Under the pieces are notes generated by a model. It saw only the letters and a list, made by a program, of their open reading frames with translations, did not search any database and had not been told where the DNA came from. A stretch of 41,950 bases of DNA from Bdellovibrionaceae bacterium UBA3535 (GTDB lineage Bacteria > Bdellovibrionota > Bdellovibrionia > Bdellovibrionales > UBA840), in contig DFOS01000021.1 of assembly GCA_002376845.1 (NCBI GenBank), forward strand, positions 564 to 42,513, written 5' to 3'. The translations under genes and the position numbers were made by a program. Below are positions 1 through 8,212 of this stretch, piece after piece; the stretch's first letter is position 1; every line of letters begins with the position of its first letter.

Positions 1-99
1 TACCATAATACGCAGTTGATTTGAGTCGCTTTCCGAGAATGGGACAATTCCAGTGCTTAGAGATCACTTTTCTTAGCAACATCAAAAGGGAGCAGTTTA
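1..99. mobile_element. Right part of a MITE-like element (copy A)
   Basis: Only the right terminal repeat, 75-99, is directly visible. It reads AGCAACATCAAAAGGGAGCA followed by GTTTA and matches the right ends of copies B and C. It finishes on a TA dinucleotide at 98-99. Judging from the 156-175 bp length of the two complete copies, the left end lies before the window, so bases 1-74 would be element interior. No gene is visible in them. On the minus strand the repeat begins within the rodA stop codon. Confidence 0.55.
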
Positions 100-1206
100 A
101 AATAGATACCTACGGTAAGACACAGAAGATATCACACCCAAGCCAAACATAATCGACAACATCCCAGTTCCTCCATAAGAAACCAGCGGCAGCGGAACCC
201 CCACAATAGGAAGTAGGCCTATTACCATTCCCACGTTGACGAACATATGCCAGAAAATATACGAACTAAAACCGATTACTAAAAGTGTGCCGAATTTATC
301 TCGGGCATTGGACGCTATCCTTAGGCACAAAACAAAAAGAACTAAAAATAAAAATAGCAGCAAAATTGCGCCCGTAAAGCCGTGCTCCTCACTTAGTACA
401 CTAAAAATAAAATCCGTATGTCTCTCGGGTAAAAAATCAAATTGTGCTTGAGTGCCTTTTAAAAAACCTTTGCCAAAGGATTCGCCACTACCCACCGCGA
501 TTTTAGATTGAATGCTATTGTAGCCACTTCCCCTCGGATCACGAGATGGATCTAAAAAGGTCATAACTCGCTCTTTTTGATACGGTTTTAAAGCAAAGCT
601 CCATGCCACAGGCAAAGCGATTACAACGGCTGCAATAGCGGTGATAAGTGGTCCTTTTTTTATTTTCATGAACAGAACCATGCTAACCGTAATGGCAAGC
701 AGCATCATGCCCGTTCCTAAATCTGGTTGCTTAACAATAAGTAAGAAGGGGGGGATGGCAAAGAGAAATGGTGTGATGAGATCCTTAAACCCAAGTCCTT
801 GCAGCGCATCCTTTTTTTGTAAGTGCGTAGCGAGCAATAAAATAATGGCTATTTTTGCAGTTTCTGAGGGCTGATAATTAAAAAAACCAAGATCTAGCCA
901 GCGGGTAGCACCATAGATTTTTTTACCTTTAAAGAAAATCAATACCAACATAACAATATTCAACAGCCAAAAGGGCATGGCAATTTTTTGCAAAAATTTA
1001 TAATCAATAAAGCTCATTACCAAAAAGATAAGCCAGCCCGCAAGAAGCCAGATGCTTTGAGCAATAAAGGTGCGAGAAAGACTGTCCTGCTCACTATTGT
1101 ATGTTGCGCTATAAACATTGATCAGGCCAATGACAGTGATTGCCAGTATTAATAAAGTGAAATTGATATCAAATCTTTTCAGTAAGTTCTTAAGGTTTAG
1201 TTGCAT
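97..1206 (-). CDS. rodA: RodA, SEDS-family peptidoglycan glycosyltransferase of the elongasome
   Basis: RodA polymerises lipid II into glycan strands in the inner membrane, together with its cognate class B transpeptidase PBP2, during lateral wall growth. The 369-residue product is the usual length and has about ten hydrophobic segments. It carries the SEDS-family regions GATRWLDLG (about residues 99-107), QPSETAKIA, KQPDLGTG, FLPERHTDFIFSVLSEE and the C-terminal PLVSYGGTG. It is the last gene of a minus-strand operon and starts two bases after the mrdA stop codon. Its own TAA (97-99) is the edge of a terminal inverted repeat of a MITE-like element. The product still ends with a normal-looking YRRYLF tail, so any truncation is small. 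FtsW is the alternative, but the mrdA/mreCD context makes RodA clear. Confidence 0.95.
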   Translation of the reverse strand: MQLNLKNLLKRFDINFTLLILAITVIGLINVYSATYNSEQDSLSRTFIAQSIWLLAGWLIFLVMSFIDYKFLQKIAMPFWLLNIVMLVLIFFKGKKIYGATRWLDLGFFNYQPSETAKIAIILLLATHLQKKDALQGLGFKDLITPFLFAIPPFLLIVKQPDLGTGMMLLAITVSMVLFMKIKKGPLITAIAAVVIALPVAWSFALKPYQKERVMTFLDPSRDPRGSGYNSIQSKIAVGSGESFGKGFLKGTQAQFDFLPERHTDFIFSVLSEEHGFTGAILLLFLFLVLFVLCLRIASNARDKFGTLLVIGFSSYIFWHMFVNVGMVIGLLPIVGVPLPLVSYGGTGMLSIMFGLGVISSVSYRRYLF

Positions 1207-1208
1207 CT

Positions 1209-3164
1209 TTATTCCAAGCTAGACAAATTTGTGTTTTCTTTCTTTTCTTCTAACATTTCCGGGTGGTACTTTTTAAAATATGCCCACATCAAATCCCTCA
1301 CCACGGGAGCGGCTTTCGATCCAGCACAGGCATGTTCTGCCAGTATGGCCACCGCGATTTTGGGTTTGTCATATGGTGCGTAGGCCACAAACCAACCATG
1401 GTGTCTTTGCTTCTTTGGGCGCTCTTCACATTTTTCATAGACTTGATCCGAGCTAAGGGAGAAGTTTTGTACCGTTCCCGTTTTTCCGGCAAATTTAATA
1501 TTGGGTATTTTGTACCATTTGGCTGTGCCCTTTTCTCCATTGGCAACTTTGTATAAACCCATTTTAACCGTTTTATAACTTGAGCTAGAGATATGAACTT
1601 CTGCCTTCTCTTCATCACTTGGATCGTGTAGCACCTCTTTTTCTGCTTCGTAGATCACTTCTTCTTCAGGACTTAGAATCTTTTTAATAATATGTGGTTT
1701 GTATATGGGGCCTTCCATACCAATCCCGCTGTAAGCCAGTACGAGTTGAATGGGAGTGGTCAAAACAAAGCCCTGACCGATGGCATTGCTGAGGTTTTCT
1801 CCTGGCTGCCAAGGCTCGCCAAAATTATCCTCTTTCCACTTTTCAGTGGGCATAAGACCGGAGATTTCATTTTCTACTTGAATCCCTGTTTTTTGGCCAA
1901 TGCCTAGCGCCTTGGCGTATTTCGCCATGGTATCAATGCCCAATTGGCTGCCTAGCTTATAAAAATATACGTTGCATGATTGCTCAATGGCTTGTGTTAA
2001 ATTTACCTCACCATGTCCCCCTCGGCGCCAGCAATGATAAACCTTTCTGCCAAAGCGAATGTGTCCCGGACAAAATATCTTTGTTGAAGGTTTTATAACT
2101 TTCTCCTCTAGAGCCGCTAGAGCTACAATGGCTTTGAAGGTAGAGCCAGGAGGGTAGTGATCTTGCACAACTTTATTTCTAAGCGGTTTAAATGGATCAT
2201 TGGTAAGCTTGGACCAAAGCTCTTTACTAATACCTGTAGAGAAATTGTTTGGATCAAAAGACGGCTCATTTACCCAGGTAAGAATCTCACCGTTGTTGGG
2301 ATCTATTGCGATCATGGCGCCAATGTAATCCTTGGCTGCCATGGCTTCTGCTGCCGCGGACTGTAAGTCTTTATCAATGGTAAGTACTATATTATTGCCA
2401 GGAACCGGGTCCTGTTTGCGCGGAAGTGAGCTCAAAATATCTTGCTCTTGAATCATGGCGATTCGGCCTCGCGCATCGACTTGCACCAAGTCTAGGCCGT
2501 CTTCTCCGCGCAATTCCTTATCAAAAGTTTTTTCCAAACCATTACGTCCAAGAATGTCACCCTGGCGGAATCGGTCTTTTTTTGGTAAACCTTTGTTGAG
2601 TTTTGGTAGTTGTTGTTTGGAAATCTCACCCGTGTAGCCTAGAAGTTGTGCGCCAATCTCACCTTGCGAATAGGTTCTTTTGATAAACATATTGATATCA
2701 ACACCAGGATAATCCAGGCGAATGCGCTCAACCCGGGCCACCTCATCACGGTTGAGATTTTCTTTGATGCGAACAGGGCGGTAGCGACCTTCTCGACGAG
2801 CCGACGTTTTTACTTTGGATATGATTTCAGTTTTTGAAAGATTAAGCAGGTTGGATAGTTTTTCGGCTGTTTTATCAAGATCTTCCACAAATTGCGGGGT
2901 TATGGTCGCCTCAAAGCCGGGGTGGTTGTCCACTAGTGTAAAACCGTTTCGATCTAAAAACCGCCCTCGGGGTGCCATGAGTTTTTGAAATTTTACGACG
3001 TTTTTCTCTGAGTAATAGCGAAATTCGCTACCCTTATAAATTTGCAGGTACCATAGCCTGGCAGTAAAAAGCAAGAAAGTGAGTCCTATTGTTAAATAGA
3101 TAAATTTATAACGATCCTGAAAGCTTTTTACCTCATCCTCTGGAGTGCGAATATGCAAACTCAT
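1209..3164 (-). CDS. mrdA: Penicillin-binding protein 2 (elongation-specific transpeptidase)
   Basis: This class B PBP cross-links peptidoglycan during cell elongation and works as a pair with RodA. The 651-residue protein has a short cytosolic start, one membrane anchor at about residues 23-41 and a PBP dimerisation region (RGRFLDRNG near 66-74). The transpeptidase domain has its three active-site motifs in order: STFK at 341-344 (nucleophile Ser341), SCN at 396-398 and KTGT at 561-564. The IKRTYSQGEIGAQLLGYTG segment is typical of PBP2. The start codon overlaps the mreD stop by four bases (ATGA), implying coupled translation. FtsI is the main alternative, but its position between mreD and rodA argues for MrdA. 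The charged tail after about residue 630 is an ordinary variable extension. Confidence 0.95.
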   Translation of the reverse strand: MSLHIRTPEDEVKSFQDRYKFIYLTIGLTFLLFTARLWYLQIYKGSEFRYYSEKNVVKFQKLMAPRGRFLDRNGFTLVDNHPGFEATITPQFVEDLDKTAEKLSNLLNLSKTEIISKVKTSARREGRYRPVRIKENLNRDEVARVERIRLDYPGVDINMFIKRTYSQGEIGAQLLGYTGEISKQQLPKLNKGLPKKDRFRQGDILGRNGLEKTFDKELRGEDGLDLVQVDARGRIAMIQEQDILSSLPRKQDPVPGNNIVLTIDKDLQSAAAEAMAAKDYIGAMIAIDPNNGEILTWVNEPSFDPNNFSTGISKELWSKLTNDPFKPLRNKVVQDHYPPGSTFKAIVALAALEEKVIKPSTKIFCPGHIRFGRKVYHCWRRGGHGEVNLTQAIEQSCNVYFYKLGSQLGIDTMAKYAKALGIGQKTGIQVENEISGLMPTEKWKEDNFGEPWQPGENLSNAIGQGFVLTTPIQLVLAYSGIGMEGPIYKPHIIKKILSPEEEVIYEAEKEVLHDPSDEEKAEVHISSSSYKTVKMGLYKVANGEKGTAKWYKIPNIKFAGKTGTVQNFSLSSDQVYEKCEERPKKQRHHGWFVAYAPYDKPKIAVAILAEHACAGSKAAPVVRDLMWAYFKKYHPEMLEEKKENTNLSSLE

Positions 3165-3697
3165 AAAGTCTCCTCCATGGGAAGGCTCTGTTCTTTGCCG
3201 CTAATGCGATCAATGAACATATAGATAAAATAGAATACTGGCGCCACCAGAGTGCTCAGGAATATTTGTAAGAATAAATATAGCCAACGCACCTGCGGCA
3301 AGTGCGTTTCTTCGAAGATGATGGTTAGCAAGTAATAAATCACGAAGCTACTAAAGCTGCTTATCAATACAATAAGTAGGTAATATGAAGGGCCGGGCCA
3401 AAAGATACGGTCTTTGATATAATGGCAAAACAAGCAAACGCTAAAGCCTATAAGAAAAAGTGTACCGTGCGGAATAATGGTAAAAGACATTACGGCCAAA
3501 TATCCGAGTGCCCCCAATATAAAGGCTTCCTCATTTTCACGGTAAAGACTCACGTAACACAAATATAGAATCCAGAAAAAGGGGGCAGGAAAACCGTTGA
3601 AAAGTTTGAACCAAAGACCGCATTGGGCAGCGGTTAACAAGAAAATAAAACTAAAGTGCACAAAAAGATTTAAATACAGCGCGCGATTTTCTCTCAT
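3161..3697 (-). CDS. mreD: Rod shape-determining protein MreD
   Basis: MreD is a small polytopic inner-membrane subunit of the elongasome that binds MreC and helps switch PBP2/RodA activity. The product is 178 residues, nearly all hydrophobic, with about five to six predicted membrane segments and short charged loops. Sequence conservation of MreD is low, so the call rests on size, topology and its exact position between mreC and mrdA. It overlaps mreC upstream and mrdA downstream by four bases each, so the operon is translationally coupled. No soluble domain is visible. Confidence 0.85.
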   Translation of the reverse strand: MRENRALYLNLFVHFSFIFLLTAAQCGLWFKLFNGFPAPFFWILYLCYVSLYRENEEAFILGALGYLAVMSFTIIPHGTLFLIGFSVCLFCHYIKDRIFWPGPSYYLLIVLISSFSSFVIYYLLTIIFEETHLPQVRWLYLFLQIFLSTLVAPVFYFIYMFIDRISGKEQSLPMEETL

Positions 3698-4533
3698 TGC
3701 AGGGCAGCCTCTAGGCTTTGATTGTTCACGTTGTTGATTACAAGCACCTCATCCAAACGGGTAATATCCACAACGGGGCTTAATTCCACATTGGGGGTAA
3801 TCTCCGATTTTTTTCGGCTTACCGATTTCACGCGAGCAATGGGAATGCCTTTAGGAAAAATATTGTCCAAGCCGCTTGTGACCACAAGATCTCCCACATT
3901 GACCTCATCACTGCGCTGCAAATATTTAAGACGGCAGGAATCCACTCCAATGCCTTCGACGATTCCACGTGCACGGGAGGTCTGTAAAACGGCGTCAATA
4001 ACGGAGTAGCGATCGGTAAGAACTAAAACTACGGAGCTCAGGTTGTGAGCTTCTAAGATATATCCCACCACGGCATCTTGGGTAATCACGGCATCGCCTT
4101 TTTTTACTCCATGCTTTTCACCCTTATTGATCCTTAGTGTGGAGCGCTCGGCAAAAATATCCACTCCAATTACCTGCGCTGGATTTACATTGTAGTCTTG
4201 CTGCTGCTGGAAGTTTAATATCTCTCGTAGACGTAAGTTCTCTTGCTTGATTTCATTAAATGCCAACATCTGCGCTTTCAATATGGCATTTTCATCATGT
4301 AGTTGCTGGTTCTCTTTATTGATGGCGATAAGATCAATATAGGTTGATGTGGTTTCTTTTATGGCGTTGGTAAAACCAACAAACATGGATTGGCTAAAAC
4401 CGACCACATGGCTAAGGGGGCGAAAAATCCACAAGCGATCCCCAGGTTTGAGCAGGCTGATGGAAAATAGTGGTAAAATAATCAACAGGGTGATGATCGC
4501 TATTTTTTTGTAATCAAACTGAAAGAAAAACAT
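3694..4533 (-). CDS. mreC: Rod shape-determining protein MreC
   Basis: MreC is a bitopic inner-membrane protein whose periplasmic part binds PBP2 and scaffolds the elongasome. The 279-residue product has one N-terminal membrane segment (about residues 11-29), a coiled coil at about 62-112 rich in Q/E/L/N (AINKENQQLHDENAILKAQM), and the two beta-rich MreC domains with QVIGVDIFAERSTLRINKG and VGDLVVTSGLDNIFPKGIP. It is the first gene of the mreCD-mrdA-rodA unit. mreB, often directly upstream, is absent: the next gene is a divergent isomerase gene 132 bases away. The promoter should therefore lie in 4534-4665. Confidence 0.93.
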   Translation of the reverse strand: MFFFQFDYKKIAIITLLIILPLFSISLLKPGDRLWIFRPLSHVVGFSQSMFVGFTNAIKETTSTYIDLIAINKENQQLHDENAILKAQMLAFNEIKQENLRLREILNFQQQQDYNVNPAQVIGVDIFAERSTLRINKGEKHGVKKGDAVITQDAVVGYILEAHNLSSVVLVLTDRYSVIDAVLQTSRARGIVEGIGVDSCRLKYLQRSDEVNVGDLVVTSGLDNIFPKGIPIARVKSVSRKKSEITPNVELSPVVDITRLDEVLVINNVNNQSLEAALQ

Positions 4534-4665
4534 GTGGCTCCTAGTCCTTATATATGATGCGACATAGTCCTGGGGAAAAGAAAGCCTTTGCTCTTTGCGT
4601 TACGTATAGAAAGCAATAGACAAACTATGTAAGAATGAGCCGATATAGCTCTATCCGGAGGATGC
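4534..4665. promoter_or_regulatory. Divergent intergenic region between mreC and the isomerase gene
   Basis: This 132-base gap must hold the promoters for the leftward mreC operon and the rightward isomerase gene. A good Shine-Dalgarno, GGAGG at 4657-4661, precedes the ATG at 4666 with a short four-base spacing. I could not assign convincing -35/-10 pairs; the region is A+T-rich but has no clear consensus match. Confidence 0.45.
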
Positions 4666-6165
4666 ATGATTGATATCTTAACCAACCCGAAGCGCCGTAA
4701 AAACTTGTTCTATTATTTTATTTTTGCACTCTTGTGCCTACCATTCGTATTTCTTGACCCCAGCTTTTTGGGTGGTGCTGGCTCCGTGGCAGGATATGCT
4801 GCGAAAGTAAACGACAACTATATTAGTATTTATGAGCATCGCTCCCAGGTCGATCAATTGACGCGCTTTTATAGTCAGGTTTATGGGCCTGAATTTGGTC
4901 AAAGCATCAATCAAAGGCGCCAATTGGCTGCTCAGGCTTTGCAGCAACTTGTTTCTGAGGAGTTGATCACGCAAAAGGCGCATGAATACGGTTTGTATGT
5001 ATCCGATCTGGAGGTGGCAGAAACCATTCGCTCCATAGAGGGCTTTCAAAGAGATGGCATCTTTCAAAAGGATATTTACGATGCATTTTTAAAAAACTCA
5101 CGAGTGAGTGCAGGGGAGTTTGAGAAGCGTCTTCGCAAACAATTGATTTCACAAAAAGTTCGGGCCTATTTTATGGACACCTTGGTGGAAAATAATTTGG
5201 AAAGAGAAAAAAACCAGGCATTGGACACATACAAACGCAAGGTCTCCTATTTAAAGATTCAGCCTGATCAACTAAAGACACAGTTAAAAATTAGCCAAGA
5301 AGACGTTGAGCAAGCCATGGCCAACCCTGACATGAAAAAGGAAATTCAAGATTATTTTGCTAAAAACAAAGAGAGCTACCAGCAAGAGGAGCAGGTAAGG
5401 GCTCGCCATATTTTGTTTCGCGCCAGTTCTGAGGAGGAATTTGCCCAGGCCAACAAAAAAGCCAAAGAGCTTCGTGACGAGCTGAATCAGCAGAATTTTG
5501 CCGATAAGGCAAAGGAGATATCTGAGGATCCGGGCACAAAAAAACGCGGAGGCGATTTGGGGTATTTTGCTAGAGGCGCCATGGTACCTGAATTTGAGCA
5601 AACAGCTTTTAGCATGAAGGTGGGAGAAATATCGGAACCAGTGAAAACGGCCTTTGGTTACCACTTGCTACTTTTAGAGGACAAGAAGAGCGCCAAAGAA
5701 GTGCGTTTTGCTGATGTAGAAGAAAAGGTAACGAAAGCATATCTTGCAGAGAAAAAGGCCAAGGACTTAATCGCAAACTTGGAGCAGTATGTGGAGCAAA
5801 AGGATCTGCAAGCCATCAATCAACTAGCCGAACAAGAAGGCTGGAATTGGGAGACGACAAAAGAATTTGATTTGGAAGGCCGTAATTTGGGCTCATTGGC
5901 AGAGGTGGATCGTTTTTTACTGACCGCCTTTAGCTTGAGTAAAGAGCAACCTTTGGCGGGCCGACTTTTGCGCTCTGGAGATGAGCGCTACCTGGTTCGC
6001 TATGAATCTAGTGCAGAGCAAAAAGTAGAGCCGACTAGTGACAAACCCGAAGACGAAATGCTCGGGCCAAATCGATCCCCCATTGCGATGCGGCTTATGG
6101 ATCAGTGGCTGCAAGAGGTTAGTCAGCAAGCGAAAATTGTGACCAATGAAAGCCTACTTCGTTAG
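4666..6165 (+). CDS. Membrane-anchored SurA/PpiD-type peptidyl-prolyl isomerase (parvulin)
   Basis: The protein probably acts as a periplasmic folding chaperone for exported or outer-membrane proteins, tethered to the inner membrane. Its 499 residues begin with a basic stretch (NPKRRKN) and one membrane helix at about 14-33, as in PpiD. A SurA_N-like helical chaperone region with SVYEHRSQ-like elements follows at about 45-200. One parvulin (rotamase) domain lies at about 243-337, with ARHILF, a GGDLGYFARGAMVPEFE segment and FGYHLLLLEDKK. A C-terminal helical segment closes the protein. One PPIase domain plus an uncleaved anchor fits PpiD better than SurA, which has two such domains and a cleaved signal, but I do not assign the symbol firmly. 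The stop overlaps that of the convergent thioesterase gene by four bases. Confidence 0.85.
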   Translation: MIDILTNPKRRKNLFYYFIFALLCLPFVFLDPSFLGGAGSVAGYAAKVNDNYISIYEHRSQVDQLTRFYSQVYGPEFGQSINQRRQLAAQALQQLVSEELITQKAHEYGLYVSDLEVAETIRSIEGFQRDGIFQKDIYDAFLKNSRVSAGEFEKRLRKQLISQKVRAYFMDTLVENNLEREKNQALDTYKRKVSYLKIQPDQLKTQLKISQEDVEQAMANPDMKKEIQDYFAKNKESYQQEEQVRARHILFRASSEEEFAQANKKAKELRDELNQQNFADKAKEISEDPGTKKRGGDLGYFARGAMVPEFEQTAFSMKVGEISEPVKTAFGYHLLLLEDKKSAKEVRFADVEEKVTKAYLAEKKAKDLIANLEQYVEQKDLQAINQLAEQEGWNWETTKEFDLEGRNLGSLAEVDRFLLTAFSLSKEQPLAGRLLRSGDERYLVRYESSAEQKVEPTSDKPEDEMLGPNRSPIAMRLMDQWLQEVSQQAKIVTNESLLR

Positions 6166-6572
6166 GCCTTGCTTTCGTGAAATAGCTGAAGCCAGTCGCC
6201 CTCGGGGCGAATGATTTTGCGCTTATTTGTGTCCCAAAAAGCAGCAAGAACAACAAGCTCAGCCGCAACGCTTTTGTCTTGTTTTACGATGGTATGATAA
6301 ATATCAAATAGCTTCTCATTCCTACGCTGAAAGTGGGTGTGAATTTCAATCATGTCTCCAGCTTTCAGTTCATTTTTATATTGAACTTCCACTTTCAATA
6401 CTACAGGGCCTGTGTTGGATTTTTTGATGTAAGGAATGCCCAGTTCATAGGCATTAAGAATCTCCCAGCGGGCCTGCTCGCATAAGCTCAAATAGTTGGC
6501 ATGATTTACATGCCCGAAAGTGTCGAGCAGCATCTCGTCGATTTTTCTTTTGTAATGATAGGTTTTTGGCAT
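6162..6572 (-). CDS. Acyl-CoA thioesterase, hotdog fold (YbgC/FadM-like)
   Basis: Likely hydrolyses acyl-CoA thioesters in the cytosol. The 136-residue, single-domain product is typical for 4HBT hotdog enzymes. It has the catalytic-helix signature DTFGHVNHANYLSLCEQAR at about residues 17-35, with Asp17 as the expected nucleophile or general base, followed by the long hotdog helix. A strand region (VVLKVEVQYKNELKAGD) completes the fold. Substrate specificity cannot be read from the sequence. The gene starts 25 bases from the left terminal repeat of MITE copy B, so its promoter must lie within or across that element. Its tail overlaps the tail of the isomerase gene. Confidence 0.8.
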   Translation of the reverse strand: MPKTYHYKRKIDEMLLDTFGHVNHANYLSLCEQARWEILNAYELGIPYIKKSNTGPVVLKVEVQYKNELKAGDMIEIHTHFQRRNEKLFDIYHTIVKQDKSVAAELVVLAAFWDTNKRKIIRPEGDWLQLFHESKA

Positions 6573-6597
6573 GGGGTGGGCTTAGCATGATCCCCCC

Positions 6598-6772
6598 TAA
6601 AGTGCACCCTTTTAATGTTGATAGAGTAGGAAGAGGGGCTCATATCTATTGTGAATGGCTAAGTTTTTCGGCTTGCACCCATCTTTTAATTGAAATGCTT
6701 CGTGTATTTTTGTTTCATGCAATGATAAAAGGTCTTTACATGAATCCATCAACACGAAAAGGGAGCAGTTTA
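6598..6772. mobile_element. MITE-like element, complete copy B (175 bp)
   Basis: Left terminal repeat 6598-6622 begins TAAAGTGCACCCTTTTAATG. Right terminal repeat 6748-6772, read in reverse complement, begins TAAACTGCTCCCTTTTCGTG. The two match at about 20 of 25 positions, and both are bounded by TA (6598-6599 and 6771-6772). No transposase or convincing gene lies inside. The right end supplies GGGAG at 6761-6765, six bases before the pyrD ATG, and the A of that ATG is the A of the terminal TA. Only the ends resemble copy C; the interior does not. Confidence 0.8.
6761..6765 (+). promoter_or_regulatory. pyrD ribosome binding site embedded in the MITE terminal repeat
   Basis: GGGAG lies six bases before the ATG at 6772, an ordinary Shine-Dalgarno spacing. 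All of it falls within the right terminal repeat of copy B, and the same GGGAGCAG core recurs in copy A. So the pyrD ribosome binding site appears to be element-derived. Confidence 0.7.
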
Positions 6773-7749
6773 TGATTCATCTGATGCATAAAATGGCTTT
6801 GCATCTGCCCCCGGAGCTTGCCCACAATCTAGGCATCTGGTCCCTTGGGCAAGACTTTGTGCAAAAGCGCTTGATTGCCAGTCTTTCTGGTATGCAATGG
6901 GAAAAACAACCAGTGGAATTGGCAGGCTTAAAATTTTCCAATCCCATTGGGCTTGCTGCCGGCTTGGATAAAAATGCCCAGGTGTTAAACGCTTTTAGTT
7001 ACTTGGGCTTTTCTTTTTTAGAATTGGGCACCGTTACGCCAAAGCCCCAATCTGGAAATCCCAAGCCTCGATTGTTTCGTTTGTCAGAAAAACAATCCTT
7101 GCTGAACCGCATGGGCTTTAACAATCTAGGTAAAGAAGTTTTTTTGCGTAACTTGTTATCCGCCAATCCTAAAGCGGGAGTAAAAATAGGCGTGAACATT
7201 GGTAAAAATAAATCCCGGCCGAACGAAGAGGCTTTGGAGGATTATAAAGAACTGCTGAGTAGTTTTCGTGGGCATTGTGATTATATTACGGTAAATGTTT
7301 CTTCGCCAAACACTCAGGGCCTGCGAGATTTACAAAATTTAGAATTCCTCTCTAAGGTTTCTGACTTATTAGAGCCCCAGGATCGAGTTTTTTTAAAACT
7401 GGCTCCCGATATGCCGGAAAAGGATTTTCACCAGGTGCTCGAGGCTACAAAGGACTGGAATTTTAAGGCATTGATTCTTACCAATACCTTAAATGTAAAA
7501 GCCCATGCTGCCATAGAGGCAAAGTATGGCTCTGGTGGTTTAAGCGGTGAGCTTTTGCGGATCGCCTCTAGGGAGGCATTGTTTAAGGCAAGTAAGATTT
7601 GTAAGTTGCCTTTAATCAGTGTGGGGGGAGTTGATTCTGCCGATGAAGTGCGTTGGCGCTTGGATCATGGTGCCAGTTTGGTACAAATCTATACAGCCCT
7701 GGTCTATCAAGGGCCACTACTAGTAAAACAAATTTTGGATCGTTTATAG
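6772..7749 (+). CDS. pyrD: Dihydroorotate dehydrogenase (quinone), class 2
   Basis: Catalyses the fourth step of pyrimidine synthesis, oxidising dihydroorotate to orotate with FMN and passing electrons to membrane quinone. The 325-residue product has the class 2 N-terminal helical extension (about 1-45, LPPELAHNL) that contacts the membrane. It then has the barrel with IGLAAGLDKNA, ELGTVTPKPQSGNPKPRLFRL, NRMGFNN, GVNIGKNK and the catalytic-loop NVSSPNTQGLR, whose serine is the class 2 catalytic base. GGLSG and ISVGGVDSADE mark the FMN phosphate site. The ATG at 6772 fits the family N-terminus. The start and its ribosome binding site lie at the edge of a MITE-like element. dut follows ten bases downstream, forming a pyrimidine nucleotide pair. 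Confidence 0.96.
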   Translation: MIHLMHKMALHLPPELAHNLGIWSLGQDFVQKRLIASLSGMQWEKQPVELAGLKFSNPIGLAAGLDKNAQVLNAFSYLGFSFLELGTVTPKPQSGNPKPRLFRLSEKQSLLNRMGFNNLGKEVFLRNLLSANPKAGVKIGVNIGKNKSRPNEEALEDYKELLSSFRGHCDYITVNVSSPNTQGLRDLQNLEFLSKVSDLLEPQDRVFLKLAPDMPEKDFHQVLEATKDWNFKALILTNTLNVKAHAAIEAKYGSGGLSGELLRIASREALFKASKICKLPLISVGGVDSADEVRWRLDHGASLVQIYTALVYQGPLLVKQILDRL

Positions 7750-7759
7750 GAGGATTAGA

Positions 7760-8212
7760 ATGTGGCAAGCAGTGAACTTGGAAGTAAAAAAGTTAGAGAA
7801 CTTTAAGGGAGACATGCCCAGGTATGCAACAGATGGAGCCAGTGGTTTTGATGTGCGTGCGCAGCTTAGCGAGCCCGTTACCTTAAAGCCCGGGCAAAGA
7901 AGTATGATTCCCACGGGTCTTGCCTTTGCAATTCCGGAAAACTACGAAATACAAGTGCGGCCGCGCAGCGGTTTGGCCGTGCGAAATGGCATTTCCATGG
8001 TGAATACTCCAGGAACCATCGATGCCGATTACCGAGGTGAGGTAAAGGTAATCGTGATCAATCATGGGCAAGAAGATTTCACCATCAACGATCAGGAACG
8101 CATTGCTCAGTTTGTTCTTTGTCCGGTGGTAAAAGCGGAATTTCAATGGGTGGAAAGCTTGAGCGGCACGGAGCGCGGCGATGGTGGCTTTGGCTCCACG
8201 GGAAAAAATTAA
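7760..8212 (+). CDS. dut: dUTP diphosphatase (trimeric dUTPase)
   Basis: Hydrolyses dUTP to dUMP and pyrophosphate, keeping uracil out of DNA and feeding dTMP synthesis. The 150-residue length is standard for the homotrimeric enzyme. All five motifs are present: ATDGASGFDVRA near the start, RPRSGLAVRNG, NTPGTIDADYRGEV with the catalytic aspartate, ERIAQFVLCPV, and the flexible C-terminal arm RGDGGFGSTG. GGAGG at 7749-7753 precedes the ATG. It is cotranscribed with pyrD. The stop region overlaps the end of the convergent membrane-protein gene by four bases. Confidence 0.96.
   Translation: MWQAVNLEVKKLENFKGDMPRYATDGASGFDVRAQLSEPVTLKPGQRSMIPTGLAFAIPENYEIQVRPRSGLAVRNGISMVNTPGTIDADYRGEVKVIVINHGQEDFTINDQERIAQFVLCPVVKAEFQWVESLSGTERGDGGFGSTGKN

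Noticed and set aside
6566..6775. A 69-codon frame running across MITE copy B
   Set aside because: It is contained in the element and overlaps the thioesterase start and pyrD start; it has no ribosome binding site or recognisable domain.
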